Source: Galeruca laticollis
Taxonomy: Eukaryota; Arthropoda; Insecta; Coleoptera; Chrysomelidae
DNA length: 64,000 nt
Direction: 5' to 3'
Assembly: GCA_963921935.1 (NCBI GenBank)
Contig: OY998176.1
Span: forward strand, 179,796,445 to 179,860,444
Shown here: positions 24,271 to 36,420 of the stretch, in pieces
Layout of the letters: each line of letters begins with the position of its first letter
Numbering within the stretch: the stretch's first letter is position 1
The notes under the pieces: generated by a model
Database searches by the model: none
What the model saw: only the letters and a program-made list of their open reading frames with translations
What the model was told of the DNA's origin: nothing
Position numbers and translations under genes: made by a program

Positions 24271-24310
24271 GGATGCAGCTATAGTAAAAGCATTTACTAT
24301 AGCTGCATCC
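24271..24310. repeat. Perfect 18-bp inverted repeat with 4-base loop
   Basis: GGATGCAGCTATAGTAAA (24271-24288), loop AGCA, then the exact complement (24293-24310). It sits in the gap between the two genes of the transposon. Function unknown; possibilities include an RNA 3'-end structure or a protein-binding palindrome. Confidence 0.9.
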
Positions 24311-24823
24311 TGCACACTACTCACAAAAATTAACATTTGTATAAGGAAAAATTTAAAAATAATGTTAAACAAAGTTCTAACCTATTTTAGTTTTTGCCAG
24401 CTATTTTTTTGTTGTTAACAATTATCATAAACAATTTTATCCATTGAATTAGCTTAAGGGCCTAAGCCAAATAAAACTCATTTAAACTTGATTTTCTGAG
24501 ACTATTTGATTATGTCTTTCTTGGAATACTGATTTTTTCAATATTCCTATATTGGTAATGAATGTTTTGATTACTTTTATTCACTGTTGACTACTTTCAA
24601 TTACCAAAATATTGATTAAAATATAAACTTTTTCCAGGTACCTGTATACAAGATCTCTTATTCTTGATTTCCAATTATTTGATTTTATACCCGCAAAAGC
24701 AACAAGATGATGTTTTGTTGAAATTTGAAAGAAATCACATTTGCATTATTTTTTGTCATTCATTATGAAATGAACAAGAATAGTACAACTTTTGCCAGGA
24801 GCTCGTATTTTGCATGATCAAAA

Positions 24824-26439
24824 ATGGAATGGTGGCAAATAGTAAAATTCATTGAAGAGAATGATATGGTGGAAGCAGTGTCCGCTTCTTGTGTATATGA
24901 GGAGTCTGGAGATTTCAAATGTCTATGGCCAGATACTATTTCTGGGGCAAAGGTGAGAGCTGCTATTTGGGCAAAACAGGAACCATCCAAGAACTGGCAA
25001 AGTGTAACAATCGAAATATTGAGTGGGTAACCATATGATAATTTTTATGTGGCCACTTAAAAAGCTGGAATGGCCAAGTATATCAGTGAATTGGACACCG
25101 AGAGTGAATTTTTAAGAGGAGACATTTTACATAAAAGGAAAAAGAAGAAGAATTCACGTTATATTTCTTCAGAAGATGACACATCCCCTCCAGAAAAAGT
25201 TGTTAGGAGATGCTATAAGTATTTTCTGTTTTTTTTTTAGTTTTCGTTTTATTTATTATATCGAATAATATATTTTTCCAGGTAATTCACAACAAGCCAG
25301 CTCATCAAAGTCTGAAACTTTGTCACTCGTAAAACGAAATTTAAACTTAGAAAAGGAAGGAACCAACTCGGATTCGTCGACCCCAAGAACTGCGTCTGCA
25401 GTGAAACAGAAATGTTTGTCATGTAAAGGTTAGTAAATCGCTTATATTTTATATTTATGCATTTTTGACTTCAACCATTTCTTTGTTTTTTATAGATTTT
25501 TCTGAAATTATAAGACTTCTGCATATAGTTAATGGAAGGGTTGGATAAAATGATGAATTAATAACAGCCATAATAAATTCTAAAAATGGAGATATTATCC
25601 AAGATAATAATCCAGCAAAAGCAATAGACATCGATATCCCAGCCAAGACATACATTGAGTTAATGGAACTAGATAAAAAACTAAGGGACCAAAACATAAG
25701 AGAATTTATGTTAATTTTTATTTTATTTTAAAATCATTCCCTAGAGCACTGACCAAAAGACGAAACGAATAATTTTATTTATAGGTTACTAAGCTCCTTC
25801 ATGTTGGAGGCACTGATATAAAAGATGTCATCAGGAGATGTATGCCTCAGTTAGTGGATGATGCTATTTTGAGGCAGTGTAGCTGGGTTGGAGGAAAAGG
25901 AAAGAAGAAATTTTCCATTCTAGATATGGCTACTTTAATCAAAGGTAAAGATTTTAATAGACTCCAATAGTCAATGTTAATTCCATTTTCCCTTTACTTA
26001 TTTTATACTGGGTGGCTTTTATGATATATTTATTACAATTATTCCCAGTGTTGTCCAACTGTTCTTGATTATTTTATCATTTTTCTCTATTTCCTTAATC
26101 TGTATTCATATTTAGAATACATTATATATAAAAGGAGGCGGTGGGTCATTACTTTATTCAGAGGTTGTTTTAGACCAATCCCACCACATAGGGTTTTTTT
26201 ACAATTGAATGTCAATTCCATCTTCACTTTATGAAACATTATTTATATTCACCATATGCTGCAACTATGAATCAATATGCTTAATTAGCAGAGGAAATAT
26301 AATTCTCATTGATGTTATATTAATATTATTTTCAGAGGTATGTAAGAAAAACCCCCTCACCAAACATTTCACAGAGAAGCAAGTGGAAGAAAGACTTTTT
26401 TTGGCAAAAGCAACTGAGAGGTGCAATCGAAGACTGTGA
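24824..26439 (+). pseudogene. DUF4806-type second gene of the transposon, about five exons
   Basis: The first exon starts MEWWQIVKFIEENDMVEAVSASCVY with a WP near residue 36. This is the usual N-terminal domain of proteins ending in DUF4806. Two TAA codons (near 25028 and 25063) interrupt it before ISELDTESEF. Likely exons follow at 25281-25428, 25495-25710, 25783-25944 (LLHVGGTDIKDVIRRCM...SWVGGKGKKKFSILD, the DUF4806 core) and 26336-26439 (ending RCNRRL). Intervening stretches have GT...AG borders. Another TAA lies in exon 3. The function of the family is not established. Its place inside the element, after the transposase, suggests an accessory or captured gene. Confidence 0.7.
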
Positions 26440-27045
26440 ATAAATGATTGTAATAACGAGAGGTATTTTTTCTTGAATTGGTTGTTTTTAGCAATAAGGA
26501 CAACAAACAAAATGACCCCGAAGAAGACTTGATACAATAAGTAAAAAAAAGTAAATTTTTGTTACATATTTTATTTCAAAGTTTTTTATGTATCACAGAG
26601 AATGCCTATATATTTGTGTTTTTTTTGTTTGCATTTTTTGTTATGAATATATATACGTTTTGTAATAAATATTTTTCTGATATAGTTTTTTATTTCTCAA
26701 AGTAACTGACATACATGTAACCATATGTATATAGGGTGGAGTTTATTCCATATAAACTGGGAAACCCTGTATATATTTTCTGCCATTCACATATTAAAAA
26801 AGCATATTATCTGTGCAGTACGAAAATATATTCCTGTGGCATATATTTTTATGGTAAGAAAATATATGTGTAGCATATGCCGTGAATATGTTTTCCGAAA
26901 TCAAAACATATTCCTTGGATATGTTTCATGGTGACTTTGGATATCCATAGAATATGCATATCACATATTTTGGAAGATAGGGAATATCCCTGGCATATGC
27001 CAATATTCCGGTGGGATATGCATGAGTTACTCATGGAATACGTTT
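26440..27045 (+). repeat. 3' region and right subterminal repeats of the transposon
   Basis: AT-rich to about 26720. Beyond that, variants of ATATGCC/GGCATAT and GGAATAT occur every 15-30 bases up to the terminal inverted repeat, mirroring the left end. Confidence 0.6.
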
Positions 27046-27057
27046 GTGCCGTCTGGG

Positions 27058-27700
27058 ATGCTGCCTATATATAAGGTCAAACCCTTAGAAATTTTGAAAT
27101 TCGATACAGTGAGCAATTACGAGCATACAAACCAAAGCAACCAGATAATCCCCACTACGAAAAACATATACTTGACACCAATATTCATTGACACCTAACA
27201 CAGAACTGAAAGTACTACATATTTGTGATATGAAACGAGAACTGGATTTCGTGGGAATTGGAAGTTAAAAGACACTCACCCACAATTTAAAGTCGTCAAT
27301 GAAGAGATAAATCTAGGGATTTCTCAACTTTAAAATTGTCTTCTTAAGTGATAATTGTAAAGATCAGCAGATATAGTTTCCCTAGTTTTCTATATCATTG
27401 CACAGTTATACTGATATGAATTGGGAAAAACACTTTCAGGATATCCCCATAGAGCTAATAATATCTAAGCTTCAATATTTGTAATATCATATCTTCTTTT
27501 TTTTCTTTTAACATATATTAAGTCACTTCTTGGTGTAGTCAAAAATAATTATTAAACATCAGGTATGCATCAAATGAAATGTAACTCCTGTCATTCTGAC
27601 GATGATATTTATTATCGAAACAAATGTAAAATTTCTTAAAATTTCCAAAATTTTTTCAATATATTGTGGAATTATCTAGAAACAGTAAGTTTCATTGGAA
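27058..27700 (+). pseudogene. PLE-5, 3' fragment (endonuclease second half and 3' pLTR)
   Basis: Continues the reading of 21417: AAYI*GQTLRNFEIRYSEQLRAYKPKQPDNPHYEKHILDTN. The usual Leu/Val before GQT is a TAA here. A decayed tail (ELDFVGI-type) follows, then the family's 3' region, including GACGATGATATTTATTATCG and GGAATTATCTAGAAACAGTA near 27667. The frame is broken several times. Confidence 0.8.
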
Positions 27701-27859
27701 ATACATTGAGATTAACAGAGGATAAGAAGAAAATAAACGGAAAATACCAACATTAAGACAAAGCGAAAACGGAAATAAAGCTAATAATTACATTTGATCA
27801 TAAAATGTAAAAGGAATAAACGGAAAAGTAAACGAACTGACAACAGAACTAGCAAAAAT

Positions 27860-28600
27860 AAAAATGAACCATGTAGTAATAACCGAATGACATGGTGATT
27901 ATACGTATAAGCAACAAAAATGCAAGAAAACCTGACGACATTCAAGAAGGCGCTACAAATTAATAATATGATAATGAACGAACAAAAAACATTGAGCATG
28001 ACAATAGAAAAGAAGCTACAAGAACATACAATACATACAGAAGAGTAAAATACTTGGGTTGAGTTATATCAGAAGATGGGAAATTATACGAGGAAAAACA
28101 GGAAAGAAGAACAGCAGGTTGAAGACTGTTTAACAGTATCAAAAATACAATATTCGAAAAAAGAGAGGTACAAAAGAATTATAAAAAGTAGTAATACCGA
28201 TACTTACGTATGGCGCAGAAATGTTGACAATGACGGATAAATAGAAAACCGAATGCGACGGAGAAGATATTTGTAAGGAAAATAGAAGTTAAGACCAGGA
28301 AGGATAAAATTAGGAATGCAACACACAGACAAAATCTAAATTTAAGATCGATAGAAAAAAAGTTTAAGGACGTCAACTGAAATAGTTCGGCCACTCACAA
28401 CGAATGGCTGATGAAAGAATAGTAAAACAGGCATTTGAAGCTCGAACATACAAGAAGTCCAGGGAAAGACCAAGAAGAATATGGTTAGAGGATGTGAAGG
28501 CGGCAGCAAATAAGGAGACTTGGAATATGACAAGATGATAACGCTACTACAGAACAGAAATGGGTGGAGAGAGAGCTGGAGGAGAATACACATTCAACTC
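27860..28600 (+). pseudogene. Non-LTR retrotransposon remnant (endonuclease start joined to RT 3' end)
   Basis: A short start like an apurinic-type endonuclease (GINGKVNELTTELAKIKMNHVVITE) is followed directly by RT C-terminal motifs. These are RRVKYLGCVISEDGK, LTYGAEM, an FGHS.RMADERIVKQAFEARTYKKSRERPRRIWLEDV run, and nothing of the RT core. The large internal deletion and the many stops mark it as dead. Confidence 0.65.
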
Positions 28601-28659
28601 CTCTACGAAACAACCCAGACCTGTAAGGGTTCAGGGTATAAGTTTCAAGGTAGTAGTTT

Positions 28660-31390
28660 AAAATCGGGACCGTGAATTGCCCAGGTCTAGTCAGAAAGCG
28701 ACTTCTTCATAAACACCTCTTACATTCCCAAAATATACAAGTATTATCTATCACCGACATCATCTCCTCGCTTTTCTGGCTATACCACATACGAATTAGA
28801 CAGGAACTTCTTCTGTCATGGCAACGAACTTCTCGTCCGGAATGGACCGCCCACTTACCCACACCCGCTCCCAGCATTTCTGTCTCCACAGAACCTGGAA
28901 TGCATAGCTATCAACATATCGTGGAATAATACCGAGACCACCTTCTTTTCTTACCATAACATCTCAACCAAGTATTATCAATCGACCTCCTCGAATATAC
29001 ATCCCATCTACCGCGAGCCGTTATAATAAGCGACTTAAACTCACGAAATATTTTCTTTGGTGATACACACTCCAACCCAAGTGGCAGATCATTTGCCGAT
29101 CAGCTAGTCTCCCTTCCCATCTCTCGGAATAAAAACAATAATCCAACCCTAATAAGTCACCTCGGCTCCTCCATTGTTGACCACATAATCTGCCCTGACA
29201 GGTTAATAACCCGCATGGACGACGAATGCTCTATAGGCGGCCCCATCATCTCAGACATGTCCCACTATAGGTGAACATTTCTTTACTACCACCGTCAACA
29301 TCTTTCACATATCGCAATTTCAATAAAAGCCGATTGGGATTCCCTCGCAAACCACGTCTCCTCTAATTTCTCACAACCCATCACTAATCAGACGACTGAT
29401 GGCATTGATAATCACGCGGAGGAATTCAAATTCCTCCTAATCGATGCCCAAGACATCGCAGTACCTCTCACCACCATGAACACCAACTATTAAGCAATGC
29501 CGCAACTAATTCTTCTCAAAATCCGTCAGAAAAGAGAGTTATAAAGGTTATACGTCCGCACTCGAGATCCCGCTGTCAAGACACAATGGAACCGTCTAAA
29601 CGCCCGGATTCGGTACGAAATCAATGCTGAAAAGCAGCGAAAATGGAAGGCCGATACAACCGGACAGGACTTCAGACAAGGGCGCGTGTTTTGGCAAAAA
29701 TTCTATCGCCTTGTCGGCCTCAGTAGGAAAGTGGAATGACAACTCGAAGTGCAAGGACGACAGAAGATCTACACCCCTGAAGACAAAGCCACCGCCTTCA
29801 AAAATAACGAACAAACTGTCTTTACACGACTTGGCAATCCAATATTTCTCAGGGGCATTGCCATCGAAACAGACCTCCTCACCCGCAACATAACGCGAAG
29901 CTCACACGCCCATATTCCACTAAATGAGATGTCTCCGCTTCTTACATCCTTGACAATCGAAGAAGTTTAGCAGGCGTGCCAAGCGGGGAGGAACAGTGCC
30001 CCTTGGCACGACGGAATCTCGAGACAGTCATTTGAAAACCTGCTAGAAGAGATTTTGCCTCCGATCTGCACACTGTTGAACGCCTGCTTGGCATACTCTT
30101 ACTTGTTGAAAATCAGCCAACGTAGTTCTCATCCCCAAACCCGGCAAATCTCCTACAAAGCCTGAATCCTACCGCCCAATTTCATTAATCAGCCTCCTAG
30201 GTAAAATCTTTGAACGTTTGTTAAAAGAGACACTCTGGGACTTCTGTACCGAAAATAATATAATTCTGGCATTTCAATTCGGATTCAGGCCAGGCCCCTC
30301 TTGTCAGAACGCCACCACCAACCCGAGCTTTAAACCAACAACGCTGTTCAGCCGCCATTTTCATGGACGTTTACAAATCTTTCAGTCAAGTCTAGTATGC
30401 CGGACTAGTCAGAAAGCTACTGATAATTCGATTGTCAAACCAAATCGTAAAATTATTATATTCCTACCTTACAGACCGATCGATCAGCATCAAAGTTGGT
30501 TACAGCCTATCCGATTCATTCACACCCCAGACTGGCGTTCCGTGAGTCTCGATACTCGCCCCAATATTATACATCATTTATACGTATGATACACCAATAC
30601 TACGACATCCCAGGACAATATCCAACTATATGCGGACGACACCGCACTAATCATTTCCGCCAATGATATTCGCTTTCTCAATATTCGATCCCAAAATCTA
30701 CTGACTCAATTTTCAAATTGGTGCAGAAGATGGCGGGTGACTCTTTACACCCAAAAAACCCAAGCCATCGTGTTTAAACACCCTTCCACCTTGAGCGAAC
30801 GACTTCTGCCTACGAACTTTCGCCGCGTTCTCTGGGGAGAACAGCTCGAAATCCGTACGGAAGCCGATTATTTGGAAGTGGGATTCACTCACACTCTCAA
30901 CTTGATGGCCGACCTAACAGACACACTAAATAAAGTCCGACGTCGAGTTAATCTTCTCAAGGCGCTCGGCGGAAGCTTCGGACGAACTCACCCAACCACC
31001 TTACTTCATACGTATAAAACATATATCCGTCCTATAATCGACTATAGAGCAAACGTCTGTTGCACCCTTCACGACCATCTAGTAAAAAAGCTTCAATCTT
31101 GTGAGTAGTTAATTCTCAGGTACTGCCAATACAAGGCACTCTACTCACCCAGCAACACAGTATATGTCAATATCGATATGGATCCCATTCATTCCCGTCT
31201 GAACAACTTACAAACCCGATACGTTAGTCGCACTATCGAATCGGGCAACGACATCTCAAAAAACGCCCTCCTCACACCGTGGATCGCCTCTTGTCAGGAA
31301 ACCCAAGAGAAAGCTCCCATTCTCTCCAGTACGGCTACTAGCGGCGGCTTACGATGACCTCCCTGACGTATATATCGACTACTTAGACCA
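28660..31390 (+). pseudogene. Jockey-like non-LTR retrotransposon ORF2, decayed
   Basis: Visibly more G+C-rich than its surroundings. In order: an endonuclease domain ending VIISDLNSRN..FGD..SNPSGRSFADQL and SIVDHIICPDR (28980-29210); a linker; RT start PESYRPISLISLLGKIFERLL (30165-30230); GFRPGPSCQNATT; motif C YADDTALI (about 30630-30655); then LLHTYKTYIRPIIDYRANVCC, typical of Jockey-group RTs. Frames break at about 28930, 29270, 29490, 29970, 30110, 30330 and 30590. No RNase H is seen. The base composition suggests it came from another lineage or is relatively recent. Confidence 0.8.
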
Positions 31391-31865
31391 ATCCCCAATT
31401 TCAATCCGATAATCAGACATTCCAATTTCTCACACATATAATTTTCTATATCTTTCTCACACATATTTTCCATCTAGAGTACCACACAACTCCCAATCTC
31501 TAACATAATCAATAACTCTCACACATCTCACAAATTTAAATTAATCAACACTTCTGACAAACCCATATTCCAACTGCCCTCACCCATCCGTCGACGTTAC
31601 AGGTTTTCTGCCGTTTCCCTGTAGCATTGTGAATTCATTCACTAGCGAAATGGACCGACGAATCAATCGACGTAGGGAACAAATGCAGCCGCAGCTTTAT
31701 AATTTGCTTGGTGATGATGATTCAATATACGAGCGCGCACTACAACCTCCAAAATACCGCCAACCCAGCCCAGCAGAAGAAACTAATTCTACATCAGGGC
31801 AACCAACCAAAACAAACATTCCAACTTCCAACGAAACCCATTTCAACACAAACTTTGTTCGACTT

Positions 31866-31867
<2 letters not shown>
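31391..31867 (+). other. 3' flank of the Jockey-like element
   Basis: C-rich, low-complexity DNA with repeats of CTCACACAT. An open frame from 31629 (MNSFTSEMDRRINRRREQ) runs into the (CT)n tract and has no recognisable domain. Confidence 0.4.
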
Positions 31868-31927
<60 letters not shown>

Positions 31928-31930
31928 AGT
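31868..31930 (+). repeat. (CT)n microsatellite
   Basis: About 30 CT units with a few G interruptions. Confidence 0.95.
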
Positions 31931-31934
31931 TCAT

Positions 31935-32190
31935 AGACAGTCTCGATCAGTCGAACAACTAGTCTGTTATCCATTGTAATAACCAGTCGTGCATCGCCAC
32001 ACAAAAGTTCTCGAACATATTCTGCTCGAGAAAATAAGTGGTTAATGAAATTTACGATTTCGACCCTTACTGTGTGGAATCTACAAATGTTACCCTTATA
32101 AATGGAACTAGCTGTTTCTAAATAATTTAACAATATGTTTTGGAATAATTTAGAACCAGTTAGTTTCATTTATAACTGTAAATAAATGTT
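31935..32190 (-). mobile_element. PLE N-terminal fragment with mirrored terminus
   Basis: On the minus strand, HTVRVEIVNFINHLFSRAEYV matches the start of the PLE-3 protein (FHEVRVETVKFI). Around 32095-32170 the terminal signature (aactagctgtttctaaataa...) is followed by its own inverted copy (tttagaaccagttagtttc). This is a small version of the palindromic arrangement at 47.3 and 61.5 kb. Confidence 0.55.
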
Positions 32191-33197
32191 CGTTTAAGCT
32201 TATTCCCGGTAATCGGCCAACATGGTTAAGGTTAAAAATAAAAAGATTTTTTGTATTGTTTACATTCTCTTCTCATTCAATTTATTTTCTCCACTACGTT
32301 TCGGCGTATTGCCATTTTCAAGTATTTCTTTTTTTTCCCTCTACAATGAATAATGTGTTATTTAATTATAATACATTTACCAATAGAGACAAGACAAAAT
32401 TAATTTAAAACAATGAGCTATTAAAACTTACACATTATAAATCTACTGTCGACTGTGGACATTGCGTTCTAAAATATTTTAAAATCAAATAAAGTTACTC
32501 GAACCTGTATGATTTATAAAATCATCAACAAAACATACAAATAATATCCATAGGCGGGTAAGATGCAAAACACCTACAGCTACTCTATTAAATGGTTGTA
32601 TATTTTTGGGAGACTTTGAAGGTCCGTCTTATAGTTAATTGAATTTTTGTTCTTTTTGATACAAATCTTTTCTTTGATTTCACGTTTGAATCTGTTTTCT
32701 TCTTTGTCTGAAATTTTTATGGTTTCAAAATCAAAAGACAAAGACAAATAAGAAAACAGATTCAAACGTGAAATCAAAGAAATGATTTGTATCAAAAAGA
32801 ACAAAAATTCAATTAACTATAAGACTCCCAAAAATATACTACCATTTAATAGAGTTGCTGTAGGTGATTTGCAATCAGACAGGTTCTTGTAACTTTATTT
32901 GATTTTAAAATATTTTAGAACGCAATGTCCACAGTCGACAGTAGATTTATAATGTGTAAGTTTTAATAGCTCATTGTTTTAAATCAAATTTGTCTTGTCT
33001 CTATTGTTAAATGTATTATAATTAAATAACACATTATTCATTGTAGAGGGAAAAAAAAAAAAATTCTTGAAAATGGCAATACGCCGAAACGTAGTGGAGA
33101 AAATAAAATGAATGAGAAGAGAATGTAAACAATACAAAAAATCTTTTTATTTTTAACCTTAACCATGTTGGCCGATTACCGGGAATAAGCTTAAACG
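32191..33197. mobile_element. 1-kb palindrome made of two inverted PLE 3' ends
   Basis: CGTTTAAGCTTATTCCCGG at 32191 is answered by its complement ending at 33197. The arms stay complementary inwards, with small indels, to a centre near 32725. Each arm carries a PLE endonuclease tail (FDFETIKISDKEENRFKREIKEK...SINYKTDL; minus strand in the left arm, plus in the right) and a 3' terminus reading CAATACGCCGAAACGTAGTG. This PLE family differs from PLE-2/3. The left arm holds about 60 extra bases near 32510-32570. Confidence 0.85.
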
Positions 33198-34162
33198 AAA
33201 ATTTAAATAATACGGTCAGGAAATACACACTGTAAATATATGGTAAGTTATTGATTGCCAATTTTCAGATAATTTTTCTGAACGTGAAATGAATTGAATC
33301 AAGTTTTATTATTGTGTATTATGCGTTTTTCAGTCAATCAATACTTCAACCTATTTTACTTCCTGTAATCCCATAATTGGATCCTCAAATTAAATGTTTA
33401 CCCTTTCCTTTTTAATCTTAAGTGACATGAAAACGAGCTTTTTAATGAAATAACCAATTTTCCTGTTATATTGTTTAATGTAACTTGAAAAACATGAAAT
33501 AATAGATTTACTGCATTTATGCAGTTTTTAGTGCGTATAACTGTAATTTTGACTGTATCTTTACAGTTACGTAGTCCAAATCTGTAAAGTCGAAAGACAA
33601 ATTACAAAGCGTTCTACCTTCATTTAACGAATGGATGAGCGTATCTATAAATCTTTAGATTTTTATTGTGTATTTGAATAGGCACGTCCGAGATTTTGTC
33701 GTTATCTAAAATTCATATAAAGGCTTTCTCCATCTGTGTCTGTAAAATTGAGAGTTAACTACTGCTGGATCTCTTGATTGTATACGAATGTCTATTTGTA
33801 GTAAGTTAGTAGTTTACTTCAGTTGACTTAAGTGATAACAATCACATTGGCAGAGGATTCAAATAATTATAATGGCCTTTATAATTTAATATATGTGTAA
33901 ATACGTCACAAACTGTCATAACTATATAATGGTTTTCATGTTATTGAACCTACCTGATAATTATGAATAAACATGAGCTTATATTTTATTTTGGCACTGG
34001 ATTGGAATTATAGGCAATTGCTCACAACTCGATTCCATACATAGTCAAATTGGTTAATTAATACTGAGAATAATTATATAAGAAATTGATCAACAGTTGG
34101 TGTGATCCTTTTGTCAAGAAATACGTGTTCTATATAATGAATATATCAAACTGATTACTTAC
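33198..34162. other. Intron sequence; nothing recognised
   Basis: No gene or element motif recognised between the PLE palindrome and the host exon. Confidence 0.5.
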
Positions 34163-34311
34163 TTCAGACCAGCGACCTATTTTCCATTTTCCAACACATT
34201 TTTCGTTAACGCATTCCTGTTTATCAGTTGGTTTATTATTTGCATCGCATCTGGCTGAATCCAAAGTTATGTTGCCTGCTATTGTACACTGGACAATTCG
34301 CCTTTGTAGTG
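34163..34311 (-). CDS. ADAMTS/ADAMTS-like gene, exon with TSP1 repeats (third in window)
   Basis: 149-bp exon: acceptor ...cttaatag before 34311, donor GAA|gtaagt after 34163. With one base from the previous exon it reads ALQRRIVQCT, LDSARCD, KPTDKQECVNEKC, then VGKWKIGRWSE. That is the end of one thrombospondin type-1 repeat and the beginning of the next. It enters at phase 1 and leaves at phase 0, fitting both neighbouring exons. The downstream intron (34162-11093) is 23 kb and filled with transposons. Confidence 0.85.
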
Positions 34312-35190
34312 CTATTAAGAAAATACAATTGACTTACCAATATTTCCCAAATTATACTTGTGAAATACTATCACTCTTAGTCTCAATGAACAAGTTATCA
34401 CAATTTTATTTCCATATGTCTGTTACATACAAATTTTAATGTAAAGTTTGAACCTACTTTCGATAAGAAATGTGGAATATTGTAATTGACACGTATTGAT
34501 CATATCTGAAAGGTAACACGAGGAAAGAATATATTTGGTACTGCGTTATATTTACAAGGAATGATGTTCCCACATTTCATGTTTGCGAACATCAATTGTT
34601 AAATCTAAGGTTGATAAGTGATGACAATACAAAATTGTTTCGTTTGTTAAGTATACACAGGAATAGCTGTGTGGATCAACAAACAGTATGAATAGATTAT
34701 AGAAACGGGGCGTGAATGAATGATTAGATTCCCTATTTTGTCAATAATTTCATAATACATTTTGAGTAGCCATTGATAATGGTTCGTGGACAAACATTTA
34801 TTTGAAATTGATTGATTATTTTGTATATAATTACGTCCAGGACTTTACCTAAAACAGTGTTGAGGTATGTATAAAGAGGTCGGCATAATACAATATCTTT
34901 CTGCTGTCTGTTCTCAGTTCTTCTCGTTGTGATGAATGAGTGAATTTAGTTTAGTATAAACTACATATGTATGTATTATCAACATTAAACTTTTGATTCA
35001 GTTTCCCATCATACTAATTTACATTGCGAATTACCAAGTTCAGGCCTTCTCTTCATAAAACAGGCATAGGTGGATAGATCTCTTGTTATGGAGATTATAT
35101 TATCCTACGAATTTACACAAAATACACAGTAAACATAATATACTGCCATTCGATCTTTTCCAAAACAATTTCACTCAACAATGCAGTTCA
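34312..35190. other. Intron sequence; nothing recognised
   Basis: AT-rich, no recognisable feature. Confidence 0.5.
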
Positions 35191-35199
35191 AACATCTTA

Positions 35200-36420
35200 C
35201 GTATCAGCAGTGAAGACAATATATAAAAAATGCTTTCCAAAAAAAAGCAAGCTATTGTACTGCATGCAGAAGACAATTTAATGTTATTCGCCTTTAATCA
35301 AGGAAAAGATACAAAATATTTTGCCTCCAGGAATTCATATAATCGAATTTCCATATATCCTAATAATTTCGATCTTGTTAGATACCCTCCTCAAATCATA
35401 CCCTGTAATAACAATTAATAATACTGCCATAAACATTCGTAGGCTCGTTTCTACAACTAAAAGGTTCATTGAATATAATATTTCCCCATACATTCCTCAC
35501 GAATAGGTTTATAATGTAATCAGAAATCTTGGCCAACATTTGGCATGTCCCATTCAATTCCTAATGACTGGAATACCTGGCCACGAAGATACTCATATTC
35601 TCAATTTTAGACGTGAATCTGAAGAAGCTAATTTATTCTAACACCATCAGTTTGACCGTTGCACCGTAACCGATAAAAATTATTTAGTAGCAACATATCA
35701 ACTTCCCAACATTACCGGCGTATATACAGCTGGGTTATTCGGTATACTGAAATCTTTGAACACTCCAACAGATCACAATTGCACTATAGCGGTATGCACA
35801 GATTTTCTCTCATCAATACAGACAGTGACAAATACTTATTCTCTATATCTAATAGTCCAACAAATTCACAATATCTGCCATCATCTCTATTTCAATGGGT
35901 GTCCAGGTAACATCATCTGGATACCATCAAATATGTGAATAGCCGAGAATGAAATCGCAGACCTAGCTGTATAACAAACAGTTTCTTCCGACTGAGGAAT
36001 AGAAAGCGTTTCTCTCTACCAAGAGATTAAGTTCATCGTCAAGTAACACACACTTAAAAACTGGCAAAATCACTGGAACCAACTGGATACTAAACTTCAT
36101 TCAATACAATCTACCGTTTACCGTTTTCACACCTAAAATACCCCCAATGACCTCGAAAAACAAAATTTTAATACATATACTGGGTATAGGGCATTTCCGT
36201 CGCACCTACGGATACTTCCTAAATACGAATTATGTACCGAAATTCGACTTACAACTGAACATGTTCTATTAAAGTTCCGCCAATACGGATAGCTCGAAGA
36301 CGTCATAATATTTATGGCATACTTGGAAATATCATTGGTACAACCAATAGATCCGTTATTAATTTTGTTAAAGACTGCCGCTTTCTTAATATAAAACTAA
36401 CTTTTAATATTGTAACACTG
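35200..36420 (+). pseudogene. Non-LTR retrotransposon RNase H and C-terminal remnant
   Basis: Plus-strand frame pieces resemble a retroelement RNase H domain: FTDFLSSIQTVTN...YLIVQQIHNICHHLYFNGCPGNIIWIPSNM followed by IAENEIADLA (about 35800-35970), where V..WVPSH.GI.GNE.AD is the usual motif. Then come YTGYRAFPSHLRILPK and an LTTEHVLL..RQYG run that normally carries a zinc-finger-like end. All frames are broken. It belongs to an RNase H-bearing non-LTR clade such as I or R1-like. Confidence 0.55.

Larger units (their letters stand above)
21418..27057 (+). mobile_element. CACTA/EnSpm-like DNA transposon nested in PLE-5
   Basis: The 5640-bp unit interrupts the PLE endonuclease between the codons for ..SEC N and A AYI..GQTLRNFEI. 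Its ends are CCTTGACGGCAC (21418-21429) and the complement of CCCAGACGGCAC (27046-27057), 10 of 12 matching. A 2-bp duplication AT lies at 21416-21417 and 27058-27059. It contains a Tnp2-like transposase, a separate intron-containing gene, and arrays of GAATATTCC-type subterminal repeats. The superfamily call rests on the transposase and the short duplication. The termini do not start with CACTA. Confidence 0.75.

Noticed and set aside
31629..31979. 116-codon plus-strand frame with MDRRINRRREQ
   Set aside because: Second half is (CT)n translated; the first half has no recognised domain. Kept only as part of the flank.
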